This document shows, in pieces, positions 41,684 to 51,125 of a stretch of 64,000 nucleotides of DNA (the stretch's first letter is position 1; every line of letters begins with the position of its first letter). The notes below the pieces were generated by a model, which saw only the letters and a program-made list of their open reading frames with translations, was not told where the DNA came from and made no database searches. The DNA comes from Betaproteobacteria bacterium. GTDB lineage: Bacteria > Pseudomonadota > Gammaproteobacteria > Burkholderiales > CAIKXV01. A program made the translations under genes and the position numbers. Location: positions 1-64,000 of the forward strand of contig JAJTHE010000075.1 of the NCBI GenBank assembly GCA_021298815.1, written 5' to 3'.

Positions 41684-41867
41684 CGGGCACGTTCCTCGGT
41701 CCAGTCTGGCTTAACGGCAGTGCGCCATCCAACTTGACACTTCGCATCGGGTTTACTGCAGCCGGTGTCCCTCCGCAGACGATGCTGACGGGCCGACCGC
41801 TCTGCTAAGCTCCCCTTGCACGGCGCGGGCGGCGTCCGCCCGCCCGCCGCCAGAAGAGAGGCTCTCC

Positions 41868-42893
41868 ATGCGTCCATCGAATGTGCACCCGCGGGCGGGC
41901 CGCCTGCGCCGGCTCGCCCGGCGGCTGCCAGCCACTGCCGTCCTGCTGCTCGCGGTCGCCGGTAGCGCCGCCGCCAGTGCAGCCGCCGGCTACCCCGAAC
42001 GTCCGATCCGCCTGATCATGGGTTTCCCGCCGGGCAGCACGGTGGACATCCTGGCCCGGCCGGTCGCGCAGCGCCTGTCGGAGGCGTTCGGCCAGCCGGT
42101 GATCGTCGACAACCGTTCGGGTGCCACCGGCATCATCGCCAACGAACTGGTGTCCAAGGCCCAGCCCGATGGCTACACGCTGCTGGCCGCACCGAGTTCA
42201 TCCCTGACCAGCACGCCGCACCTGGCGGCGAAGCTTCCCTACGACGCCCTGCGCGACTTCGTCGCCGTGGCGCAACTCAGCGCGTTCGGATACGTGCTGG
42301 TGGTCAACCCCGCGGTGCCGGCGAAGACGCTGCGCGAACTGATGGCGCTCGCCAACGCGCGGCCCGAGGGACTGACCTATGGTTCCTCGGGCACCGGCAG
42401 CGGTTTCCACCTCGCGGGCGAGCTGTTCCAGCGACTGGGCAAGGTCAGGCTGCTGCACGTGCCGTACAAGGGTGGTCCGCCCGGTGTCACCGACCTGATC
42501 GCAGGACGCATCGACTTCATGTTCTACAGCCTGGCGGTGATCCAGCCGCAGATCCGCGCCGGCAAGCTGCGCGTGCTCGCGGTCACGGCCGGCCAGCGCG
42601 ATCCGCTGCTGCCCGACGTGCCGACGATGGCCGAAGGCGGGGTGCCCGGCTACGAGGCGACCGGCTGGCACGGCATCTTCGCGCCGGGCAGCACGCCGAA
42701 GGACGTGGTCGGGCGGCTCAATGCCCAGGTGGTGCGCATCCTCGGCCTGCCCGAGGTGCGCGAGATCTGGGCACAGCAGGGCATGGGCATCACCACCGCG
42801 GATCCCGCGCGTCTCGCCCGGCGCATGCGCGAGGACTTCGAGTTCTACGGCAAGCTGATCCGCGAGGCAGGCATCAAGGGCGAGGGCGGCTGA
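41868..42893 (+). CDS. TctC/Bug-family periplasmic solute-binding protein, copy 1
   Basis: A 341-residue secreted receptor of the tripartite tricarboxylate transporter family. A basic N-terminus and signal peptide (TAVLLLAVAGSAAASAAA) lead to YPERPIRLIMGFPPGSTVDILAR, QPVIVDNRSGATG, YGSSGTGSGFHLAGELF and VPYKGGPPGVTDLIAGRIDFMF, the standard Bug blocks. No TctA/TctB membrane genes are adjacent. It precedes an alpha/beta hydrolase gene by 79 bases and may supply its substrate. The ligand, usually a carboxylate or aromatic acid, cannot be told. Confidence 0.9.
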   Translation: MRPSNVHPRAGRLRRLARRLPATAVLLLAVAGSAAASAAAGYPERPIRLIMGFPPGSTVDILARPVAQRLSEAFGQPVIVDNRSGATGIIANELVSKAQPDGYTLLAAPSSSLTSTPHLAAKLPYDALRDFVAVAQLSAFGYVLVVNPAVPAKTLRELMALANARPEGLTYGSSGTGSGFHLAGELFQRLGKVRLLHVPYKGGPPGVTDLIAGRIDFMFYSLAVIQPQIRAGKLRVLAVTAGQRDPLLPDVPTMAEGGVPGYEATGWHGIFAPGSTPKDVVGRLNAQVVRILGLPEVREIWAQQGMGITTADPARLARRMREDFEFYGKLIREAGIKGEGG

Positions 42894-42972
42894 GCGCCCG
42901 GCCGAGCGAACAACGGAGTTTCCCGTCGCGGCGCCGGGCAGGCGCCGCCCTGACCGTCCCGCAGGAGTTCAG

Positions 42973-44142
42973 ATGTCGCACTGGTTCCAGTACTTCCCTT
43001 CCCAGTTCATGTGGTCGCAGGGCTTGATGTCCGCGATCGAGATGATCCCGTTCGGCGCCGCCGCGATGGGCGAGATCGACCAGGTCGGCCAGCGGCTGCG
43101 CGAGCGCATCGGCGACAATGAGGCCTGGTGCGAGGAATGGGCGGCGATGGGCGCGAAGATGGAAGCGCGTGCCCGGGCGCAGGCCGCGCTCGGCCACGAG
43201 CTGACCGCAGGCACGTACTTCCTGCACGCGGCCACCTATTTCGGCTACGGCGAACGCTACCTGCACATGGGCGAGCGCAAGCTGCAGGTCTACGGCAGCT
43301 GCCTGTCGAACTTCGCCGAAGGCATGAAGCGGCGCCATCCGCGTGCCGAGCGGGTGAGCATTCCCTACGAGGGCACGACGCTGCCGGCCTGGTTCATGCC
43401 CGCCGAAGGCACCGGCGGCAAGCCGGCGCCCACCGTGGTCTTCTTCAACGGGCTCGACGGTACCAAGGAAGTCGGCATCCTCTACGGCGGGATCGCTCTC
43501 GCCGAGCGTGGCATCAACACGCTGGCGATCGACGGGCCCGGCCAGGGCGAGGCACTGCGCATGCAGGGCATCACCGGCCGCTACGATTCCGAGGTCCCGG
43601 CCGGGGCCGCGTACGACTACGTCGCACAGCGGCCGGACGTCGATCCCGCGCGCATCGCGATCATGGGCATCAGCATGGGCGGGTACTACGCTCCTCGCGC
43701 CGCTGCGATGGATCCGCGCTTCGCGGCCTGCGTCGCCTGGGGCGGCCATTTCGACTACCACGAGTCGTGGATCCGGCGCCGGCGCGAGATCGAGAGCGGC
43801 GGTAGCCGCGTGTCCGCGCCGTACTTCCACCTGCTGTGGGTACTCGGCGTGGACGACATGGACGCGGCGATGAAGAAGCTCGAGCAGTTCCGGCTCGCCG
43901 GGGTGGCCGAGCGCATCGCCTGTCCCTTCCTCTGCGTGCATGGCGATAACGACACGATCGTTCCCGTCGACTACGCGCGCCGGCTGTTCGCGGCGGTGGG
44001 TGCGAAGGACAAGACGCTGCACGTGTTCGACGCCGATGAAGGCGGCAGCGAACACTGCCAGGGCGACAACCGCATCCTGGGCGCAACCTTCGTGGCGGAC
44101 TGGCTCGTCGACCGCCTCGTGAAGGGCCGCAGGGCCGGTTGA
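42973..44142 (+). CDS. Alpha/beta hydrolase of the FrsA/DHPON-hydrolase-like group
   Basis: A 389-residue cytoplasmic hydrolase. A helical N-terminal region of about 120 residues (WFQYFPSQFMWSQ onward) precedes the alpha/beta core with the oxyanion region VFFNGLDGTKE, the nucleophile serine in MGISMGGYYAPR, and the acid and histidine probably in HGDNDTIVPVDYA and GGSEHCQGD. The layout matches prolyl-oligopeptidase-like enzymes that include the C-C bond hydrolase for 2,6-dihydroxypseudooxynicotine. With a TctC receptor upstream a catabolic role is likely, but the substrate is unknown. Confidence 0.8.
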   Translation: MSHWFQYFPSQFMWSQGLMSAIEMIPFGAAAMGEIDQVGQRLRERIGDNEAWCEEWAAMGAKMEARARAQAALGHELTAGTYFLHAATYFGYGERYLHMGERKLQVYGSCLSNFAEGMKRRHPRAERVSIPYEGTTLPAWFMPAEGTGGKPAPTVVFFNGLDGTKEVGILYGGIALAERGINTLAIDGPGQGEALRMQGITGRYDSEVPAGAAYDYVAQRPDVDPARIAIMGISMGGYYAPRAAAMDPRFAACVAWGGHFDYHESWIRRRREIESGGSRVSAPYFHLLWVLGVDDMDAAMKKLEQFRLAGVAERIACPFLCVHGDNDTIVPVDYARRLFAAVGAKDKTLHVFDADEGGSEHCQGDNRILGATFVADWLVDRLVKGRRAG

Positions 44143-44200
44143 GGATGCCGGCCGCGCGGCCGGGCCGGGGTGGCCGTCGCGCCGCCCGGCCGGTTCGGTG

Positions 44201-44878
44201 CTACTTCGGCTTGGCCTCGCGCTGGGTCAGCTCGAGATAGCGCATGCGCAGTTCGCCGTACTTCGCGCGCAGGGCGACCTGCTCGTTGCGGCGCTGGGAG
44301 ATCAGCCGTTCGATCTCCGCGGTCTCGGCCGCGACGCGCGCCACGTCTTCGGTGAGCTGCGCGGGCGGTGGCTTGCCCGCTTTGCTGAAGCCCTCGAGCC
44401 GGCGCAGCAGTTCCTGCTCGCTGGCGCGGATCTGCCTCAGGTGGGTCTCGAGGCCGACGATCGACAGGTCGACCTGTGCCAGGTCGCGGTCGCGCCGGGC
44501 ATCGATCTCGCGCTCGCTCGTGTAGGAGTTGAGCAGTGCCTCGTCGCGCTTGCGCTGCGCCGCGCGTTCCTGTTCGTCGACCTTGCGCCGGGCTTCTTCT
44601 TCCTGCTTCGCGCGCAGGGCGTCGCCGGTGAGCGCCGCGTCGCTCTTCTTGACCGTGATGCCGCGCGTGTTGAGTTCGCGCGTCGGGTTGTTCGCATACT
44701 CGGGCGGCACCGTGTAGCCGCAGCCGACCTGCCGCCCGTTCTTGTCGGTCCAGCAGATGATGCCGGTCGACTTCGGGTTGCCCGCTGCCGTCGCTGCATG
44801 CACCACCGCTGCCGGGAGGGACGCTCCCAGCAGGAGGCCGATGAACAGGCCCGGCAATGCATGGACGGGTCGGCGCAT
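44201..44878 (-). CDS. Secreted DUF4124-like coiled-coil protein
   Basis: A 225-residue protein with a signal peptide (LFIGLLLGASLPAAVVHA) and a short N-terminal domain, ICWTDKNGRQVGCGYTVPPEYANN, that resembles DUF4124 (a small disulfide-containing domain). The remaining 140 residues are charged and helical (KQEEEARRKVDEQERAAQRKRDEALL and later heptads), predicting a coiled coil in the periplasm. It ends convergently with the hydrolase gene and starts 1 base after the pyrE stop on the same strand. Function is unknown. Confidence 0.75.
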   Translation of the reverse strand: MRRPVHALPGLFIGLLLGASLPAAVVHAATAAGNPKSTGIICWTDKNGRQVGCGYTVPPEYANNPTRELNTRGITVKKSDAALTGDALRAKQEEEARRKVDEQERAAQRKRDEALLNSYTSEREIDARRDRDLAQVDLSIVGLETHLRQIRASEQELLRRLEGFSKAGKPPPAQLTEDVARVAAETAEIERLISQRRNEQVALRAKYGELRMRYLELTQREAKPK

Positions 44879-45520
44879 CTACCGGCTCCCGTACAGGGCT
44901 CTGTACTTCTCGACCGCCGCCAGCGAAGCGGCCATCGCGGGATCGTGCGACAGGAAGTCCACGATGTCGTCCAGGTTGGCGATGCTCACCACCTGCAGCC
45001 CCATCTGGTTGCGGACCTCGTCCACTGCGGAGAGCGCACCGGTGCCACGCTCCATCCGGTCGAGCGCGATCACCACGCCGGCCGCGCGGGCACCGCCCGC
45101 CGCGATATGGGTGAGCGACTCGCGCACCGAGGTGCCGGCGGAGATCACATCGTCGATGATCAGCACCGCGCCTTCCAGCCGCGCGCCGATGATCGACCCG
45201 CCTTCGCCGTGGTCCTTGATCTCCTTGCGGTTGAACGCGTACGGATAGTTGTGGCCGCGGCGCGCCAGCGCGATCGCGACCCCCGCGACCAGCGGGATGC
45301 CCTTGTAGGCCGGGCCGTACAGCATGTCGAACCGGATCCCGGAATCTAGGATGGCCGACGCGTAGAGTTCCGTCAGGCGCCCTAGGGTAGCGCCATCCTT
45401 GAACAGCCCTGCGTCGAAGAAATAAGGTGAATCCCTGCCGGCTTTTGTCACAAAGTGACCGAAGCGCAACGCCTGGCATTCGGTGGAGAAGGCGACGAAC
45501 TGATTGCGGTAACTGTCCAT
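44879..45520 (-). CDS. pyrE: PyrE, orotate phosphoribosyltransferase
   Basis: Cytoplasmic enzyme of 213 residues that joins orotate to PRPP in pyrimidine synthesis. The PRPP loop VLIIDDVISAGTSVRES, YGPAYKGIPLV and FNRKEIKDHGEGGSIIG (catalytic flexible loop) are all present. ATG 45520 gives the family N-terminus MDSYRNQFVAF; the frame stays open upstream without homology. It is divergent from xthA across 220 bases in which I see no strong promoter or other feature. Confidence 0.95.
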   Translation of the reverse strand: MDSYRNQFVAFSTECQALRFGHFVTKAGRDSPYFFDAGLFKDGATLGRLTELYASAILDSGIRFDMLYGPAYKGIPLVAGVAIALARRGHNYPYAFNRKEIKDHGEGGSIIGARLEGAVLIIDDVISAGTSVRESLTHIAAGGARAAGVVIALDRMERGTGALSAVDEVRNQMGLQVVSIANLDDIVDFLSHDPAMAASLAAVEKYRALYGSR

Positions 45521-45740
45521 CGATCGGGAAGCGTGAATGGAAAAGTGTTTTGTTTCAAGGAATTCTGGCAACCGCAGCGGCTCGGCCAGTACACTCTGGG
45601 TGGCTGGCGCCCGCCGACGGGCGCGCCGGGCCCGGCACCGATTCACCGCCGGCCACGGCAGCAGCGACATCCATGCCCGGCAGCCACGGTGCCAGACCGG
45701 ATCATCATCCGCAAGCCCTCACCCTGTCCACCCATATCGC

Positions 45741-46517
45741 ATGCTCCGCCTGACCACCGCAAACGTGAACGGCATCCGTTCCGCCGCGTCGAAGGGCTTC
45801 TTCGACTGGATGCCGCGCAGCCGCGCAGACATCGTCTGCCTGCAGGAGGTGAAGGCCCAGGTCTGCGACCTCGATGCCCGCCTGGCCACGCCGAAGGGCT
45901 GGTTCTCCGCGTTCCACTGCGCGCAGAAGCGCGGCTACAGCGGCGTGGCGATCTATTCGCGCCGCGAGCCGGACCGAGTGGTGGAAGGCATCGGCATCCC
46001 CGAGATCGACGCCGAAGGGCGCTTCCTGCGCTGCGACTACGGCGCGCTGTCGGTGGTCTCGATCTACCTGCCGTCCGGCTCCGCCGGCCCGCACCGGCAG
46101 GCGGCCAAGTTCTCCTTCCTTGCGCAGTTCATGCCGCAACTGCTGAAGCTGCGCGCCGAACGGCGCCAGTTCATCCTGTGCGGCGACTGGAACATCGCGC
46201 ACCAGCCGATCGACCTGAAGAACTGGCGCAGCAACCAGAAGAACTCCGGCTTCCTGCCCGAGGAGCGCGCCTGGCTGAGCGAGGTGTTCGAGCAGCGCGG
46301 CTGGGTCGACGTGTTCCGCAAGGTCGACGACCGGCCCGAGCAGTACACCTGGTGGTCCAACCGCGGCGACTCCTGGGCGAAGAACGTCGGCTGGCGCATC
46401 GACTACCAGATCGCGACGCCCGAGGTCGCGCAGTCCGCGGTGCGCGCGTCGATCTACAAGGCGAAACGCTTCTCCGACCATGCGCCGCTGACCATCGACT
46501 ACGACATCGAATGGTGA
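45741..46517 (+). CDS. xthA: Exodeoxyribonuclease III (AP endonuclease family)
   Basis: DNA repair nuclease of 258 residues from ATG 45741. Active-site motifs in order: LTTANVNGIRSA, CLQEVKAQ (metal-binding Glu), GDWNIAH, WWSNRGDSWAKNVGWRIDYQ, and the catalytic SDHAPLTIDY. It acts at abasic sites and 3' blocks. ampG begins 4 bases after the stop. The order pyrE-xthA-ampG is one I know from other betaproteobacteria. Confidence 0.94.
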   Translation: MLRLTTANVNGIRSAASKGFFDWMPRSRADIVCLQEVKAQVCDLDARLATPKGWFSAFHCAQKRGYSGVAIYSRREPDRVVEGIGIPEIDAEGRFLRCDYGALSVVSIYLPSGSAGPHRQAAKFSFLAQFMPQLLKLRAERRQFILCGDWNIAHQPIDLKNWRSNQKNSGFLPEERAWLSEVFEQRGWVDVFRKVDDRPEQYTWWSNRGDSWAKNVGWRIDYQIATPEVAQSAVRASIYKAKRFSDHAPLTIDYDIEW

Positions 46518-46521
46518 GCGC

Positions 46522-47964
46522 ATGAGCCCGGCTGACCGAGCGGTGCCCGCCGATGCCGCGCCGGTGCGTCCCGGCTGGCGCGGCTGGGTCGACGCGGCGA
46601 AGGTCTACGGAGAGGCGCCGGTCGCGCGCATGCTGCTGCTGGGGTTCTCCGCGGGCCTGCCGTTGCTGCTGGTGTTCGGCACCCTGTCGTTCTGGCTGCG
46701 CGAAGCCGGCATCGACCGAACGACCATCGGCTTCCTGAGCTGGGTCGCGCTCGCCTATGCCTTCAAGTGGGCCTGGGCGCCGCTGGTCGACCGGCTGCCG
46801 ATCCCGCTGCTCACCCGCCGCTTCGGACGGCGCCGCAGCTGGCTGCTGCTGGCTCAGGCCACGATCATCGTCGCGCTGTGCGGGATGGCGACGTCCGATC
46901 CGCAGGTGGCCCTGCAGCCGCTGATCCTGTTCGCGCTGCTGCTCGCGTTCGCGTCCGCGACGCAGGACATCGCGCTCGACGCGTTCCGCATCGAATCGGC
47001 CGGCGTCGAGCGGCAGGCCGCGATGGCCGCGGCCTACCAGACCGGCTACCGGCTGGCGATGATCTGGGCCGGGGCGGGCGTGCTGTGGGTGGCCGCGCGG
47101 TTCGATCCGAGCGAGGCGACCTACGAGCAGTCGCCCTGGATGGTCGCCTACCTGGTGATGGCGGCGTCGATGCTGGTCGGTGTCGTGACCGTGCTGCTGT
47201 CGCCCGAGCCGGCTGCCCGGCCGCTGCCCGGCGCTGCCGAGGAGGAACGCGCGATGACCGAACGGCTGGCGCTGCGCTTCCCGCGCTGGCTGGCACGTTT
47301 CGCGGCCTGGCTGCATGGCGCCGCGGTCAACCCGTTCGTGGACTTCATCGTCCGCTATCGCTGGCATGCGCTGCTGATCCTCGCGCTGATCGCGGTTTAC
47401 CGTATCTCCGACGTGGTGATGGGCGTGATGGCCAATCCGTTCTACCGCGACATGGGCTTCACCAAGGACGAGGTCGCGGCGGTGTCGAAGGTGTACGGCC
47501 TGATCATGACGCTGGTCGGCGTCGGGCTCGGTGGCGTGATGGCGATGAAGCTGGGCGTCACCCGCGTGCTGTTCCTCGGCGCCTTCCTGTCGGCCGTGAC
47601 CAACCTGATGTTCGCCTGGCTCGCAGGCCGTGGCCACGACCTGAATGCGCTGATCTGGATCGTCTCGGCCGACAACCTCTCGGCAGGCATCGCGTCCTCG
47701 GCCTTCATCGCCTACCTGTCCGGACTGACCAACGTGTCCTACTCTGCGACCCAGTACGCGCTGTTCACCTCGATCATGCTGCTGCTGCCGAAGTTCCTCG
47801 CCGGCTTCTCCGGCTGGGCGGTCGACCAGGTCGGCTATGGCTGGTTCTTCACCGGGACGGCCCTGATCGGGCTGCCGGTTCTGGTGCTGGTCTGGCTCGC
47901 CGGCCGCGTCAGCCGTGCCCCGCCCGCGCCACCGGGCGCTGCGACTGCCGCGGCGGTGATGTAG
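46522..47964 (+). CDS. ampG: AmpG-family muropeptide permease (MFS)
   Basis: Inner-membrane transporter of 480 residues with about 12-14 hydrophobic segments. LGFSAGLPLLLVFGTLSFWLREAGI, KWAWAPLVDRLPIPLLTRRFGRRRSWLL and SATQDIALDAFRIE are the AmpG-family blocks. AmpG imports anhydromuropeptides for wall recycling. It lies 4 bases after xthA. The link to mrdA/rlpA in this window is functional only, not operonic. Confidence 0.9.
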   Translation: MSPADRAVPADAAPVRPGWRGWVDAAKVYGEAPVARMLLLGFSAGLPLLLVFGTLSFWLREAGIDRTTIGFLSWVALAYAFKWAWAPLVDRLPIPLLTRRFGRRRSWLLLAQATIIVALCGMATSDPQVALQPLILFALLLAFASATQDIALDAFRIESAGVERQAAMAAAYQTGYRLAMIWAGAGVLWVAARFDPSEATYEQSPWMVAYLVMAASMLVGVVTVLLSPEPAARPLPGAAEEERAMTERLALRFPRWLARFAAWLHGAAVNPFVDFIVRYRWHALLILALIAVYRISDVVMGVMANPFYRDMGFTKDEVAAVSKVYGLIMTLVGVGLGGVMAMKLGVTRVLFLGAFLSAVTNLMFAWLAGRGHDLNALIWIVSADNLSAGIASSAFIAYLSGLTNVSYSATQYALFTSIMLLLPKFLAGFSGWAVDQVGYGWFFTGTALIGLPVLVLVWLAGRVSRAPPAPPGAATAAAVM

Positions 47965-48015
47965 TCTCCGGCACATGCGCGGCCGGACCACCGGCCCGGA
48001 CAGGAGGAGTGGATC

Positions 48016-49056
48016 ATGCTGCCCAGTTACCGCCACCGGCGTGCCTGCACGCCAGCCGTCGCGCGCCTGCCGCGCCTCGCCGCAGCACCTGCGGCCGTCA
48101 TGCTGGCCGGTGCGGCCATGGCGCTGGTGCCCGCCGTCGGCAGCGCGCAGGGGCGGGCCGCCGCGGACTTCCCGACGCGGCCCATCCGCATCATCATCGG
48201 CTTCACGCCGGGTGGCCAGCCGGACATCTTCTCGCGCCTGATCGCGAGCCGCCTGACCGACGTGCTTGGCCAGAACGTGCTGGTCGACAACCGCCCCGGC
48301 GCGGGCGGCACCATCGGCGCGAAGCTGGTCGCCGATGCCGTCCCGGACGGGCATACGCTGCTCGCGGTATCGGGGGCGCACGTGATCCAGCCGTCCGTGG
48401 CGCGGGTCACTTACGACACGGTGCGCGATTTCGCCGGCATCACCCAGATGTTCACCAGCGCCTACCTGCTGGTGGTGCCCAATGCGCTGCCGGCGACCAC
48501 GGTGCGCGAGGTGGTCGCGCTGGCGCAGGCCAAGCCCGGCCAGCTCAACTACAGTTCCGCGGGCACCGGCAGCGGCACCCACTTCGCCGCCGAGATGTTC
48601 AAGGAAGCGGCGAAGATCGACGCGGTGCATGTGCCGTACAAGGGCATCCCCGAGGCGCTCACCGACACCATCGCAGGACGGGTGCAGTTCTTCATGGCGC
48701 CGCTGTCGAGCGCGATGACCATGGTCAAGGACGGCAAGCTGCGCCCGATCGCGGTGTCGACCGCGAAGCGGGTGGGCACCCATCCCGACCTGCCGACCAT
48801 CGCCGAGACCATACCCGGCTTCGACTTCGACTCCTGGGGCGGCATGCTGGCGCCGGCGAAGACGCCGCGCCCGGTGATCGACCGCCTCAACGCCGAGATC
48901 GTGCGCGCGCTGGCGCTGCCCGACATCGTCGCGCGCATGCGTGCGCTGGGCGCCGAGCCCGTGGGCGGGACGCCGCAGGCCTTCGACCGCTTCATCCGGG
49001 AGCAGCTGGCCGTGATCGCCGCCGTGGCGAAGCGCGCGGGGATCAACCCGCCCTGA
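48016..49056 (+). CDS. TctC/Bug-family periplasmic solute-binding protein, copy 2
   Basis: A 346-residue receptor with GGAGGAG ahead of ATG 48016, a signal peptide (AAVMLAGAAMALVPAVGSAQG), then FPTRPIRIIIGFTPGGQPDIFSR, NVLVDNRPGAGGTIGAKLV, YSSAGTGSGTHFAAEMF and HVPYKGIPEALTDTIAGRVQFFM. It is 51 bases behind ampG and convergent with copy 3. No partner membrane genes are nearby. Ligand unknown. Confidence 0.9.
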   Translation: MLPSYRHRRACTPAVARLPRLAAAPAAVMLAGAAMALVPAVGSAQGRAAADFPTRPIRIIIGFTPGGQPDIFSRLIASRLTDVLGQNVLVDNRPGAGGTIGAKLVADAVPDGHTLLAVSGAHVIQPSVARVTYDTVRDFAGITQMFTSAYLLVVPNALPATTVREVVALAQAKPGQLNYSSAGTGSGTHFAAEMFKEAAKIDAVHVPYKGIPEALTDTIAGRVQFFMAPLSSAMTMVKDGKLRPIAVSTAKRVGTHPDLPTIAETIPGFDFDSWGGMLAPAKTPRPVIDRLNAEIVRALALPDIVARMRALGAEPVGGTPQAFDRFIREQLAVIAAVAKRAGINPP

Positions 49057-49086
49057 GCGGAACGGGCAGGGCGGCGGGGGCGGGAC

Positions 49087-50091
49087 TCACTCGATCACGA
49101 TCTTCTGCTCGCGGATCACCCGGCCCCAGCGTTCGATCTGGGTGCGGATCCACTTGTCCGCCTGGGCCGGCGTGCTGCCTACCGCCTCCAGGCCCTGCTC
49201 GCCGAGCCGCTCGCGCATCTCGGACTGGGCGAGTACCTTCACCGTCTCGGCATGTATGCGCGCGATGATCTCTGCCGGCGTGCGTGCCGGGGCTAGCAGT
49301 GCCACCCATGACTCGGCCTCGAAGCCCGGCAGGGTCTCGTTCATCGTCGGTACGCCGGGCAGCGCGGGGCTGCGCTTCTCGGAGGTGACCGCGATCGCGC
49401 GCAGCTTGCCCGCCTTCCAGTGCCCCGAGATGCTCGGCACCGTCGCGAACATCGCATCGACCTGACCGCCGATCAGGTCGGCCAGCGCGCCCGATGCGCC
49501 CTTGTACGGGACCTGGGTCACTTCCACCTTCGCGGTGAGTTCGAGCAGTTCCACCAGCAGCCGAGCCGGCGAACCCGGGCCGACGATCGCATTGTTGAGT
49601 GCACCCGGCTTCGCGCGCGCGAGGGTCAGCAGGTCCTTCACGGTCTTCGCCGGCACGCCCGGATGCACCACCAGCACCAGCGGCCCGCGCACCAGCAGCG
49701 AGATCGGCGCCAGGTCGTTCACCGTGTCGTAGGCGATGTTCTTGAACAGGTGCGGGTTGGTGGCATGGCTGTCGAACACCGCGAGCAGCGTGTAGCCATC
49801 GGGCGCGGCCTTGACCGCCGCCCCGGTGCCGATGGTGCCGCCGGCCCCGGGCCGGTTCTCGACGACCAGCGGTTGCCCGAGTGCCTCGCCGAGGCGGGCG
49901 CCGACCAGGCGGGCGGTGATGTCGGCGAGGCCCGCCGGCGCATTGGGCACGATCAGCCGGATCGGCCGCGACGGCCATGCGCCAGCCGGGGATTGCGCCG
50001 ATGCCGGCGGCACTGCCAGCACGGCCAGCGCGGATGCGGCAAGCCCGGCCGCCACGAGGGCCCTGTTCGATGACGTTTTCGACACTGCCAT
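49087..50091 (-). CDS. TctC/Bug-family periplasmic solute-binding protein, copy 3
   Basis: A 334-residue receptor on the - strand with GGAGG 3 bases before ATG 50091. Signal peptide ALVAAGLAASALAVLAVPPASAQ, then WPSRPIRLIVPNAPAGLADITAR, QPLVVENRPGAGGTIGTGAAV, and VPYKGASGALADLIGGQVDAMF. It is divergent from the aldolase-FAH-VOC gene set and may deliver a substrate for it; this is inference from adjacency. Confidence 0.9.
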   Translation of the reverse strand: MAVSKTSSNRALVAAGLAASALAVLAVPPASAQSPAGAWPSRPIRLIVPNAPAGLADITARLVGARLGEALGQPLVVENRPGAGGTIGTGAAVKAAPDGYTLLAVFDSHATNPHLFKNIAYDTVNDLAPISLLVRGPLVLVVHPGVPAKTVKDLLTLARAKPGALNNAIVGPGSPARLLVELLELTAKVEVTQVPYKGASGALADLIGGQVDAMFATVPSISGHWKAGKLRAIAVTSEKRSPALPGVPTMNETLPGFEAESWVALLAPARTPAEIIARIHAETVKVLAQSEMRERLGEQGLEAVGSTPAQADKWIRTQIERWGRVIREQKIVIE

Positions 50092-50246
50092 GTTCCTCCG
50101 GTAGTCCGGGCTCTTTTGACGGCAGCCTCGGGCGGGGGTAAGTTTGACGCATCCGGCGCGCAGGTGCCAATGCCGTGCAGGCGGCCCGTCCCGGCCTGCG
50201 CGCTGCCCGTCCACCGGCTCGACCCGCGGTGGCCACGTCCTTCACG

Positions 50247-51044
50247 ATGCAAGACGCGATGCCCGACACCCACGATACCCCAGCATCCCCCGGCAGCAGC
50301 CTCCAGGGCGCGGTCAGCCCCGCCGAATGGACCCTGCGCTGCGAACTCGCGGCCGCGCACCGGCTGGTCGCGCATTTCGCGTTCGTCGACATGACCTACA
50401 ACCACATCTCGGCGCGCTGTCCCGACAACCCCGGGCATTTCCTGGTCAAGGCCGACAACGTGTTCATGGAGCAGGTCACCGCGTCCAACCTGGTCAAGTA
50501 CGACCTGTCGGGCAAGCAGGTGATGGCCTCGGCCTGGAAGGCGAGCCCGGCCGCGTACAACGTGCATGCCTCGGTGCTTTCCGCCCGCCCCGAGATCATG
50601 GCCGCGGTGCATACCCATTCCCCGGCCAACCTCGCGGTGTCGGCGCAGGCCGACGGCCTGCTGCCGCTGACCCAGCAGGCGATGCGCTTCTACGAACGCA
50701 TCGCCTACTACCCCAACGAGGTCGACGACACCACGCGCGAGGGCACCGACTTCATGGCGAAGGCGCTCGGCGACAAGTGGGTGATGATCCTCGAGAACCA
50801 TGGTGCGCTGGTCTGCGGCACAACCATCGCCGAGGCCTACATCTACCACCACTTCTTCGAACTGGCCTGCCGCGCGCAGATCGGCGCGCTCGCCGGCGGC
50901 GTGAAGCTCAAGATGCCGTCGCACGAGACCTGCGTCGAGCGCGCGCGCAAGTTCGGCCGCATCGGTGCCTACGACTCGACCAGCCGCGACTGGGTGGCGA
51001 GCATGGCGCTGGTCGAAAAGCACCATCCCGACTACCGCAGCTGA
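50247..51044 (+). CDS. Class II aldolase/adducin-family protein
   Basis: A 265-residue protein from ATG 50247 (ATG 50259 possible). The class II aldolase fold is marked by FAFVDMTYNHISARCPDNPGHFLV, the metal-binding VHTHSPANLAVSAQADG and the late LENHGALVCGTTIAEAYIYHHFFE with additional histidines. These enzymes cleave or decarboxylate hydroxy-acid or sugar-phosphate substrates using zinc or a similar metal. A gap of 81 bases with a strong GGAGG leads to the FAH-family gene, so the three genes to 53338 probably form a catabolic operon. Confidence 0.85.
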   Translation: MQDAMPDTHDTPASPGSSLQGAVSPAEWTLRCELAAAHRLVAHFAFVDMTYNHISARCPDNPGHFLVKADNVFMEQVTASNLVKYDLSGKQVMASAWKASPAAYNVHASVLSARPEIMAAVHTHSPANLAVSAQADGLLPLTQQAMRFYERIAYYPNEVDDTTREGTDFMAKALGDKWVMILENHGALVCGTTIAEAYIYHHFFELACRAQIGALAGGVKLKMPSHETCVERARKFGRIGAYDSTSRDWVASMALVEKHHPDYRS

Positions 51045-51125
51045 CCGGCCGGCGGCAGGCCGGTTCGCATCCACGAAAAGGCGGGGCCCGGGACGACCCC
51101 GAGGCTGCCCGCGACAGGAGGAATC

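Noticed and set aside
41734-41761. Perfect TTGACA in the gap between the CheW-like and TctC genes
   Set aside because: No -10 element occurs at 16-18 bases; the nearest candidates are too close or too weak to call a promoter.
44143-44200. GC-rich dyads between the hydrolase and the DUF4124-like gene
   Set aside because: Stem potential is high but there is no T-run on either strand, so an intrinsic terminator is not supported.
46171-48783. Open frame of 870 codons on the - strand over ampG and TctC copy 2
   Set aside because: Antisense shadow with His/Arg/Gln-rich translation and no domain; both sense genes are well supported.
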